A DNA stretch of 8,362 nt from Bacteroidetes bacterium QH_10_64_19 (GTDB lineage Bacteria; Bacteroidota; Rhodothermia; Rhodothermales; Salinibacteraceae), in NCBI GenBank assembly GCA_003023125.1, contig PXSY01000158.1, forward strand, positions 3,517 to 11,878, read 5' to 3'. The translations under genes and the position numbers were made by a program. How positions within the stretch are numbered: the stretch's first letter is position 1; each line of letters starts with the position of its first letter. This document shows positions 1 through 5,057 of the stretch, in pieces. Under the pieces are notes generated by a model. That model saw nothing but the letters and a program-made list of their open reading frames with translations, did not search any database and was not told the DNA's origin.

Positions 1-113
1 TGCAGGCGATCCGTTTGCTCCAAGAGGACCCAGAGCGGAAGGGCGAGGGCGGTCCAGGCTGCGACCGGCAGCCATAGCGGAGATGCCGTTGCCGCCCCCA
101 AGTCGGCCAGCAT
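1..113 (-). CDS. BlaR1-like M56 family sensor peptidase, N-terminal fragment (cut by window edge)
   Basis: The gene starts with ATG at 113-111 and runs off the left edge, so only about 37 residues are visible. They begin MLADLGAATASPLWLPVAAW and continue through a Leu/Ala/Trp-rich stretch ending in a Glu-Gln-Thr-Asp-Arg segment, which is a typical first transmembrane helix at the very N-terminus. The start lies one base after the stop of the BlaI-type repressor gene (TGACATG), so the two are surely co-transcribed and probably translationally coupled. In BlaI/BlaR1 and MecI/MecR1 pairs the downstream gene is a membrane M56 zinc metallopeptidase that senses an external signal and triggers repressor loss. 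The call here rests on position and hydrophobicity; the HExxH zinc motif lies outside the window and was not seen. Another membrane protein cannot be excluded. Confidence 0.62.
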   Translation of the reverse strand, partial: MLADLGAATASPLWLPVAAWTALALPLWVLLEQTDRL

Positions 114-114
114 G

Positions 115-531
115 TCAAGAATCGGAGCCAGTGTCATCGGGATCGGCGTCTTGTTCGTCGAGGGCATCGATGAGTGCCCGAATCTCCGCCCGCTCGTCGT
201 CGGAGAGGTCTTCCCGCTGCACGAGCGTCTGCACCAGCGCCGACGGAGACCCCTCAAACACCTTGTCCATCAGGCGTCGGAGGAGGCTGTGTTGCACCTC
301 GTTGGGTGTCTGGGCGGGTTGATACACGTACGAGCGGCCCTCCTTGTGGTAATCGAGGTAGCCCTTTTCGGCCAGCTTCTTTAGCACCGTCATGATCGTG
401 GTGTAGGCCACCTCCCGATCCTCCAGGATGCGCTCGCGCACGTCGGCCACGGTGGCCTCGCCGAGGTCCCACACGTGGTGGAGCACCTCCATTTCGGTCT
501 CGCCGAGATGAGTCAGGGATTTGCGTTGCAT
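115..531 (-). CDS. BlaI/MecI/CopY family transcriptional repressor
   Basis: A 138-residue protein, close to the usual BlaI/MecI length of about 125-130. Residues 7-72 form the family's winged helix domain: LTHLGETEMEVLHHVWDLG opens it, a recognition helix follows at about 42-59 (AYTTIMTVLKKLAEKGYL), and the wing is GRSYVY at 65-70. Residues 76-125 give the helical dimerisation part (LLRRLMDKVFEGSPSALV is typical of the family). The tail after residue 126 is Asp/Glu rich, which suits a halophile. Such dimers bind a dyad operator and are inactivated by proteolysis through a BlaR1-type partner; the next gene, one base downstream, fits that partner. The Asn-Phe cleavage site known from staphylococcal BlaI is not apparent. 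The family controls many targets besides beta-lactamase, and no beta-lactamase is present here, so the signal and regulon are unknown. It is probably autoregulated through the palindromes at 554-577. The ATG at 531-529 is the natural start. Confidence 0.92.
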   Translation of the reverse strand: MQRKSLTHLGETEMEVLHHVWDLGEATVADVRERILEDREVAYTTIMTVLKKLAEKGYLDYHKEGRSYVYQPAQTPNEVQHSLLRRLMDKVFEGSPSALVQTLVQREDLSDDERAEIRALIDALDEQDADPDDTGSDS

Positions 532-553
532 ATCGGGGCGTTTCTCTGATTTT

Positions 554-577
554 ATACTACTTATCTAGTATTACTAG
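554..577. promoter_or_regulatory. Overlapping palindromes, probable BlaI-type operator and promoter
   Basis: Two perfect dyads overlap here. ATACTA (554-559) and TAGTAT (566-571) are inverted with a 6-base spacer, and CTAGTA (565-570) and TACTAG (572-577) are inverted around a single base at 571. Known BlaI/MecI operators are built from TACTA/TAGTA half sites in inverted orientation, so both sequence and position (23 bases upstream of the repressor ATG) fit an autoregulatory operator. On the minus strand a -35-like TTGCGT (593-588) is followed after 17 bases by TACTAG (570-565), which could serve as the -10 and would be covered by bound repressor. The dyads are seen directly; repressor binding and the promoter boxes are inferred. 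Confidence 0.6.
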
Positions 578-633
578 AGTCGTAGAAACGCAAGGCTCGT
601 TACGAAAAATTTACTTTCTGCGTAGGCAAGCCA

Positions 634-1341
634 CTACGAGTATGGTTGTTTCTTCGGCGTCGGGTCGGGGGCGTGGTAGAGGTGCGCGACCCGCTCGGGG
701 TCAGTGCCCCACATATAGTGGCTCCACAGGTATAGATTGCGGAGTTGTTGGCGGACGGGGCCCTGTCGGTGAAAACGGCGGGCCGAGGTGGTTACGGCCG
801 TGTCGAGAAATCGGAAGCCGCCGTGCTCGTGGAGACGCGCCGCCAGCTCGAGGTCTTCGAAGAGGGGCCAGTCTGGGAAGCCGCCCACGGCCTCGAAGGT
901 CGACCGCTGTACAAACTGTCCGCGATCCCCGAAACAGAGCCGAATCCACGGGAGGTGGGTGCACCGGGCGTAGACGCGGAGGAGTGCGGTGGACTCGTCG
1001 AATTGAAGCCGAAACGTGCCGCTGGATGCGCGGGAATCATTAAGGGTGCGTCGGATCAACGCCAGTCCGTTTGGGGGCAGGAGCGTGTCGGCGTGGAGAA
1101 ACAGAAAGATCTCGCCCGACGCGTGCTGAGCCCCATGGTTCATCTGCGCCGCCCGTCCTCTCGGGGCCCGCAAGACCGTTGCACCGGCAGAGCGGGCGCG
1201 GTCTCGGGTTCGGTCGTCCGAGCCACCGTCCACGGCGAGAACCTCGACCGGGCCCTCCTGGGAGTGAATTCGCCGCAGGGTCGGGCCGATGGTGTCTTCC
1301 TCGTTCAAGGCCGGAATGATGATCGAGATGAGGCGGGGCAT
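634..1341 (-). CDS. Family 2 glycosyltransferase, TIGR04283-type
   Basis: A 235-residue GT-A fold glycosyltransferase. The N-terminus SIIIPALNEEDTI (6-18) is the nucleotide-sugar binding strand and loop, followed by AVDGGSDDRT (36-45) and GRAAQMNHGA (62-71). FLHADT (81-86) holds the HAD version of the DxD metal site. GDRGQFV (138-144), GGFPDWPLFEDLEL (153-166, with the ED acceptor/base motif) and TSARRF (185-190) complete the pattern of the TIGR04283 group, whose members often lie near radical SAM or TIGR04282 genes; neither is visible here. There is no membrane segment, so it is likely cytoplasmic. Donor and acceptor are unknown. The reading frame stays open for 69 further codons upstream, but that stretch shows no family similarity and MPRLISIIIP is the expected N-terminus, so ATG at 1341-1339 was chosen; a GTG two codons earlier is possible. 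It stands 203 bases from the upstream gene and is probably transcribed separately. Confidence 0.88.
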   Translation of the reverse strand: MPRLISIIIPALNEEDTIGPTLRRIHSQEGPVEVLAVDGGSDDRTRDRARSAGATVLRAPRGRAAQMNHGAQHASGEIFLFLHADTLLPPNGLALIRRTLNDSRASSGTFRLQFDESTALLRVYARCTHLPWIRLCFGDRGQFVQRSTFEAVGGFPDWPLFEDLELAARLHEHGGFRFLDTAVTTSARRFHRQGPVRQQLRNLYLWSHYMWGTDPERVAHLYHAPDPTPKKQPYS

Positions 1342-1544
1342 GCTCACTGCACGGGAAAGAGAAGAGAAACAGATTGCTCCGTTGAGGACAGGTACTGCGC
1401 GTGTCGCAGCGTGCACTTTGTGCTCGGGCCCCACGCGCGTGCCGCGTAAATCCAATCGGGCTATGCACACGAGTTGGCTTCGCCGTGCCACTTGTCTTCG
1501 TCCGTGTGTTTGCCGGGGTCCCTGTTTCAACCTATTCGGTGTGC

Positions 1545-2438
1545 TCACCAGATCATCTGTTTCATGCAGAAGACCGATCCGCCCGCCTTTAGGAATTCGC
1601 TGGTGTCAAGTTCTACCGGAACGAAGTTGTGCTCCCGGAGCCGCTCGTTCGTTCGTTCGCAGCCTTCCTGAATCAAGACGTGGGTCCCGTCCGGGCAGTG
1701 GCCGTTGCAGGCGAGCTGGTGGCGGGCCTCGTGGTCCGGCACTTCGATGGGGGTGTCGAAGAGCGACGCAATGAGTTCCAGTCCGGCCTCGTCGAACGCC
1801 TCGGGCGCTACGAGCGCATGCTCCGCGTCGAGAGGACAAAGGCAGGTATCGAGGTGGTAGTAGTCCGGCTCGGTGAGGCGAAGAGCGACGATCGGGATGT
1901 CCAGAAGGTCGCTCAGGGCCTCGTAGGCCTCCAGGCTCGTCCGGTATCCGTATCCCCCCCACAAGAGGCGTCGGCCCGGATGCCAGAGGCCGTCGCCCAT
2001 CCCTTCGAAATCCGCCTCCAGATCCTCCGGCAGGGTCTCGACCCGGTATCCCTGGTCTTCGAAAAAGCGAGCGTAGTACGGCACCTCGTCTTCCCGATGC
2101 TCACTGTGCATGCGGCCAAGCACGACTCCCTTCTTCTCGTCCGCCGGGTCGTAGAACGGAAGGGTTTGGTTTGCGCAGAAGACCATGTCCGGCAGTCCGG
2201 ACTGGCCGTTGACCACGACTGGGGGCTTGTCGAGGGCGGTGTACGCCGCGCGGACGGCCTTCCACTGCTGCCATGCTACCTTCTTGTGCACCGTTCCGAC
2301 ATTCTCCGACATGTGGGGGTTGATGACATACTCAATGTCGAAGTGTGTCGGGGTCGTAAGGACCACCCGATTCGGGCGGGGGAGGGCGGGAAGCGCTTTC
2401 AGTTGAAAATCGAGGGCATTGGGGGTTTGGTAGACCAT
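1545..2438 (-). CDS. Amidinotransferase-fold hydrolase (DDAH / arginine dihydrolase-like)
   Basis: A 297-residue protein of the guanidino-group modifying superfamily (COG1834 type), in the usual length range. Visible family motifs in order are NPHMSENVGTV (40-50), LPDMVFCANQ (82-91), GDGLWHPGRR (148-157), YYHLDTCLCPL (193-203) and the C-terminal AGGSVFCM (285-292). C291 should be the nucleophile that forms the covalent amidino intermediate, with H195 and nearby acidic residues completing the active site. Members hydrolyse guanidino compounds: dimethylarginine to citrulline, arginine to citrulline, or, in cyanobacterial arginine dihydrolase, arginine to ornithine plus ammonia and CO2. Sequence alone does not tell me which. 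There is no signal peptide, so it is cytoplasmic. No arginine or ornithine gene lies beside it. The ATG at 2438-2436 gives the expected N-terminus; no Shine-Dalgarno is seen. The last residue is a Trp six positions after the nucleophile, the normal place for this family to end. Confidence 0.85.
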   Translation of the reverse strand: MVYQTPNALDFQLKALPALPRPNRVVLTTPTHFDIEYVINPHMSENVGTVHKKVAWQQWKAVRAAYTALDKPPVVVNGQSGLPDMVFCANQTLPFYDPADEKKGVVLGRMHSEHREDEVPYYARFFEDQGYRVETLPEDLEADFEGMGDGLWHPGRRLLWGGYGYRTSLEAYEALSDLLDIPIVALRLTEPDYYHLDTCLCPLDAEHALVAPEAFDEAGLELIASLFDTPIEVPDHEARHQLACNGHCPDGTHVLIQEGCERTNERLREHNFVPVELDTSEFLKAGGSVFCMKQMIW

Positions 2439-2460
2439 GGGATTGGGGAGGATGCGGTGA

Positions 2461-2607
2461 GTGGACGTGCGTACCCGAAATGTAGGAAACGCGCCGGGAG
2501 AAGTCTATGGCTCACACCGAATCCGCTTACAGGATTCGGGTACGGACGTGCGGAAGTGTGGACGTATGGAGGTGCGCTCACACTTTCCTGCGTCCATACG
2601 TCCATGC
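2461..2607. repeat. Intergenic cluster of inverted repeats built on GGACGT
   Basis: Three inverted pairs lie in this spacer. TGGACGTATGGA (2559-2570) pairs perfectly with TCCATACGTCCA (2593-2604) across a 22-base loop. CCGAATCC (2517-2524) pairs with GGATTCGG (2532-2539) across 7 bases. CGTACCCGAA (2470-2479) pairs with TTCGGGTACG (2535-2544). GGACGT occurs forward at 2463, 2544 and 2560 and reversed at 2598-2603. The second and third pairs share bases, so they are alternative structures. The cluster sits between the broken permease gene and the hydrolase gene, both on the minus strand. It could act as a transcription terminator or processing site, or be a small interspersed repeat; no T-tract follows, so a classical terminator is not shown. 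Confidence 0.55.
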
Positions 2608-2631
2608 TCAACGGGGCACGCGGGATTGGTC

Positions 2632-3550
2632 TCAGAAGTCGCGCCGGGCAAACCAGACGCCGGTTGCGCCGTAGGCCACGGCACCGAAGAGGAGCGAGGA
2701 AAAGAATGGGTACCAGGAGTCCACCGTCTCCCCCTTTGCGAGGGTCGAGACGATCTGGGTGACCTCGGTGAAGTTGGGCAGGGTATGGTACAATCCCCAG
2801 AACACCGGTTGGCCCACGGGCCCGAGCGTCGGGCTGATCTGGTCGGCCGCTGCCAGGACCATCGACACGAAGATGAGGCCGTAGGAGACGATGAGGCCCA
2901 GCGCGGTGCTTTCGGTCCACACCCCCATCAGGGTGACGGCCGCGTACATGACCGCGAACATGCCCACCACGATGAGGAGCGAGAGCAGGAACCGTGGATT
3001 CCACACGCCCGTCTTCAGCGACATGATGATCCAGACCCCGCCCATGAGGTAGAGGGTGAGCACGGCGATGGCGCTCCACCGTTTTGAAGGACATGATGAG
3101 CCAGACCCCGCCCATGAGGTAGACGGTGAGGATGCCGATGGCGCTCCACACGCCCAGCACGTGTCCGAACAGGGCCTGCACGCGGCCGATGGGCTTCGAC
3201 AGCAGTAGCTCCACCCGTCCCGCGGACTGCAGATCGGGAAAGAGGGAGGCGGAGGCGAAAAGGGCCAGCAGGATGCCAATCCAGTAGGCCACCCCGGCCA
3301 CGACCGACTCCACAGCGACGACCACCCGGTCGAGCGTGAGCGGCGGCCCGTCCTCGTTGGCCATGTCTTCGGGCGCCGCCTCCTGTCCGAAGAGCCGAAT
3401 CCCGGCCAGTGAGCCCTCCACTACGTCCAGGTTGAGGGCAAACGTCACGGCCAGCAACACCAGGGAACTGACGATGAAGAGGCCGAGGACGATCTTCCGG
3501 GCCCAGAGCTCCCGAAATGTGATGAGGATCAGCCCGAGCAGTGGACGCAT
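2632..3550 (-). pseudogene. ABC-2 type transporter permease, frameshifted by a 70-bp tandem duplication
   Basis: The gene starts at ATG 3550-3548 (MRPLLGLILITFRELWARK). It reads as an ABC-2 permease: helix 1 at about 17-39, an extracytoplasmic loop, helix 2 at about 87-105 and helix 3 at 132-154. After residue 157 (MSFKT) the frame is lost. The correct continuation lies in another frame, ending GATGVWFARRDF at a stop at 2632. The cause is a 70-bp imperfect tandem duplication at 3011-3150; removing one unit gives a continuous 282-residue protein with six helices, a normal size for this family. Without correction the starting frame stays open to 2399, through the spacer and over the start of the next gene, so automated calling would give a 383-residue hybrid with a nonsense C-terminus. 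The partner ATPase lies 217 bases upstream and is also frameshifted. The intact protein would form the membrane channel of an exporter of unknown substrate. The lesion may be real or an assembly error. Confidence 0.82.
3011..3150. repeat. 70-bp imperfect tandem duplication within the permease gene
   Basis: Unit A is 3011-3080 and unit B is 3081-3150. They align without gaps and differ at 10 of 70 positions. Each encodes the third membrane helix of the permease, with the shared core YLMGGVW. Read in its own coding register, unit B gives SAIGILTVYLMGGVWLIMSF and unit A gives SAIAVLTLYLMGGVWIIMSL, so the differences are conservative or silent. Because 70 is not a multiple of three, the second unit shifts the frame. 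The 10-mer CCACACGCCC (GGGCGTGTGG on the coding strand) lies on both sides, at 3001-3010 and 3146-3155. Recombination between such repeats in a one-copy ancestor would create a 75-bp in-frame unit; the observed junction lacks 5 of those bases. Confidence 0.93.
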
Positions 3551-3610
3551 TTTGCGTGTGGGCGTTTTTGAGTATGGGCGTTGAGTGTCCAGCGTTGGGC
3601 GCTAACGTCT

Positions 3611-3640
3611 CGCGTGGAGGGAGGGTATGACCGCCACGCG
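3611..3640. repeat. Inverted repeat in the spacer between transporter ATPase and permease
   Basis: CGCGTGG (3611-3617) and CCACGCG (3634-3640) form a perfect 7-bp stem with a 16-base loop. The spacer (3551-3767) also holds a degenerate 16-base direct repeat starting TGGGCGTT at 3559 and 3575, and no convincing gene. It separates two genes that would normally be adjacent or overlapping, so this is an unusually long gap inside a transporter operon. The role is unknown; an attenuator or an mRNA-stability hairpin is possible. Confidence 0.4.
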
Positions 3641-3877
3641 GGATGGCCTTCGGTCCCAGACCGCCGCGAATAGCAAAATCAGCGGTCCGCCGTCCGCAGT
3701 CGGCCGTCATAAGGGCAAACGGCTGGACCCCATTGCCTGGGTCGCGTATTGCGAACGTTCTCACGCATCACGAAGGAGTGTCGACCACGTCGATGAAGTA
3801 GTCTTCGAGGGATTGCCGCAGTGGAGTAATGGACTCAATCTCCACCTCCGCGCGTCGCAGGCGGTCCAGCACGGCAT

Positions 3878-4732
3878 TCAGGGTGGTTCGGTCGTCGGCA
3901 CGCACGCGGTACTGCTCCAGGTCAGGCGTAGAGGAGGAGCCGTAGAGGAGGAGCCGTCAGGCGCGGGGCGGAGGGCAAAGTCGGAATCGTCCAGTAGAGG
4001 GTCGGGGACCGGGGTGGCCACGAGTTCGTACACCCGCTCGACGGCGGTGAGCTCCTCCACGCTTCCCCGTCGCACCAGCGACCCGTCCCGCAGGATGGCG
4101 ATCTGAGTACACACCTTTTCCACCTCCGAGAGCAGGTGCGAGTTGAGAAAGATCGTTTTGCCTTCGTCCCGCAGCTCCAGCACAATGTCGCGGATGGCCC
4201 GGCGGCCTACCGGATCCACGCCCCCGGTGGGCTCGTCGAGAAACAGCAGGTCGGGATCGCTGAGCAGCGCCTGCGCCAGCCCGAGCCGCTGGAGCATGCC
4301 CTTCGAGAAGGTTTTGACCTTCGAGTCCCCCCGTCCATCTAGGTCGAGACGCTCCAAGAGACCCGGGATGCGCTCCGCACGCACGTCCCGCGGCACGTCG
4401 GCCAAGCGGCCGTACGCGTGCAGCGTCTGTACGGCAGTAAAGAATCCGGGGAAGCGGTGGTTTTCCGGGACAAAGCCGATTCGGTCCCGGGCAGCGGGAT
4501 CGCCGGCGGGACGATCAAAGAGGTGAGCCGTGCCGCTCGTGGGGGCGACGAGCCCGAGCAGGATTTTGACGAGCGTGGTTTTCCCGGCCCCATTGGGCCC
4601 CAGAAGACCGAAGATGGCCCCCTGCTCCACCTCCAGGGACACCTCCGCGAGCGCCTCAACGGTCGAGCGACGCAGCAGGCCTGTGCGGTAGGTTTTCGAC
4701 AGCGAGGAGACGGAAAGGGCGGGATGGGACAT
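3878..4732 (-). CDS. ABC transporter ATP-binding protein, C-terminus frameshifted
   Basis: As written the gene encodes 284 residues from ATG 4732-4730 (a TTG one codon earlier is less likely). All nucleotide-binding motifs are intact: Walker A GPNGAGKTT (45-53), the signature FSKGMLQR (142-149, a common variant of LSGGQ in ABC-2 partners), Walker B LLFLDEP (162-168), D-loop GVDP (171-174) and switch histidine NSHLL (H199). It would energise export through the downstream permease. After T264 the frame is lost through a 14-bp tandem duplication (3927-3957), and 20 unrelated residues follow to a stop at 3878. Removing one repeat copy restores a frame that ends at TGA 3770-3768, giving 316 residues with the usual C-terminal end (LRRAEVEIESITPLRQSL, then EDYFIDVVD). 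The ATPase core might still fold, but the C-terminal domain of about 52 residues is missing. The substrate is unknown. Confidence 0.88.
   Translation of the reverse strand: MSHPALSVSSLSKTYRTGLLRRSTVEALAEVSLEVEQGAIFGLLGPNGAGKTTLVKILLGLVAPTSGTAHLFDRPAGDPAARDRIGFVPENHRFPGFFTAVQTLHAYGRLADVPRDVRAERIPGLLERLDLDGRGDSKVKTFSKGMLQRLGLAQALLSDPDLLFLDEPTGGVDPVGRRAIRDIVLELRDEGKTIFLNSHLLSEVEKVCTQIAILRDGSLVRRGSVEELTAVERVYELVATPVPDPLLDDSDFALRPAPDGSSSTAPPLRLTWSSTACVPTTEPP
3927..3957. repeat. 14-bp perfect tandem duplication causing the ATPase frameshift
   Basis: The unit GTAGAGGAGGAGCC occurs at 3928-3941 and 3942-3955, and the 14-base period holds without mismatch over 3927-3957. On the coding strand the unit encodes part of a Gly-Ser-Ser-Ser-Thr linker between the nucleotide-binding domain and the C-terminal domain. 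Since 14 is not a multiple of three, the extra copy shifts the frame; with one copy the frame continues to a stop at 3768. The unit is purine-rich with GAGGAG inside it, a sequence prone to strand slippage. Confidence 0.93.
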
Positions 4733-5057
4733 CAACGACGGACAGACCGGTTACCAATCCGTGGAGAAGTTTCTGAAGACTGTGTCGACGCGTGCGAGCG
4801 ACTGGCCGAGCACAGCAAGCAGGACCCACTTCATAGACGTTCTCACGCGCCTGCAATCGTTCCGGGATGACGAGACGACGGACGGAGGCTGTGGGTGCTC
4901 GAAGATGGGCGAGACGGGGCGATTCGGACAGATGTTTTCAAGGAGGCTCCGGCCCATCCGCTGCCCTCTCGCGCGATGATCGGGGCAGTAGCGTTGCGGG
5001 CCCGGTCGTCGCTCAACACGGCCGGTGCCGCGGCGGGCTCCTCCGGGACGAGACTGC
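4733..5057. other. Intergenic region between pgk and the transporter ATPase gene
   Basis: These 325 bases separate the end of pgk from the start of the ATPase gene, both on the minus strand. Open frames cross it on both strands, but none shows a recognisable family, hydrophobic pattern or plausible start context, so no gene is called. It must hold the end of the glycolytic transcript and probably the promoter for the transporter genes. The stretch next to pgk (about 4990-5055) is very GC rich, but I found no stem followed by a T-tract and cannot point to a terminator. Confidence 0.45.

Noticed and set aside
1342..1548. A 69-codon upstream extension of the glycosyltransferase to an ATG at 1548
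   Set aside because: The extension overlaps the end of the hydrolase gene, is Arg-rich and unlike the family, while the ATG at 1341 gives the expected N-terminus.
1645..1659. Tetranucleotide tract (TCGT, 3.75 copies) inside the hydrolase gene as a phase-variation site
   Set aside because: The tract is short, the reading frame through it is intact, and it encodes a plausible Glu-Arg-Thr-Asn-Glu-Arg segment.
2399..2631. Continuation of the permease's starting frame as a 383-residue protein
   Set aside because: The sequence after the 70-bp repeat is out of frame with the recognisable permease C-terminus and overlaps the start of the next gene.
1629..2762. A 377-codon plus-strand frame opposite the hydrolase gene
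   Set aside because: It is the antisense shadow of a gene with clear family motifs, a common effect in GC-rich DNA.
3015..3764. A 249-codon minus-strand frame crossing the operon spacer and the permease gene
   Set aside because: It overlaps the permease in another frame and starts with spacer repeats of low complexity that resemble no protein family.
4990..5055. Rho-independent terminator after pgk
   Set aside because: The region is GC rich, but I could not find a compact stem followed by a T-tract on the minus strand; the only clean pair has a 63-base loop.
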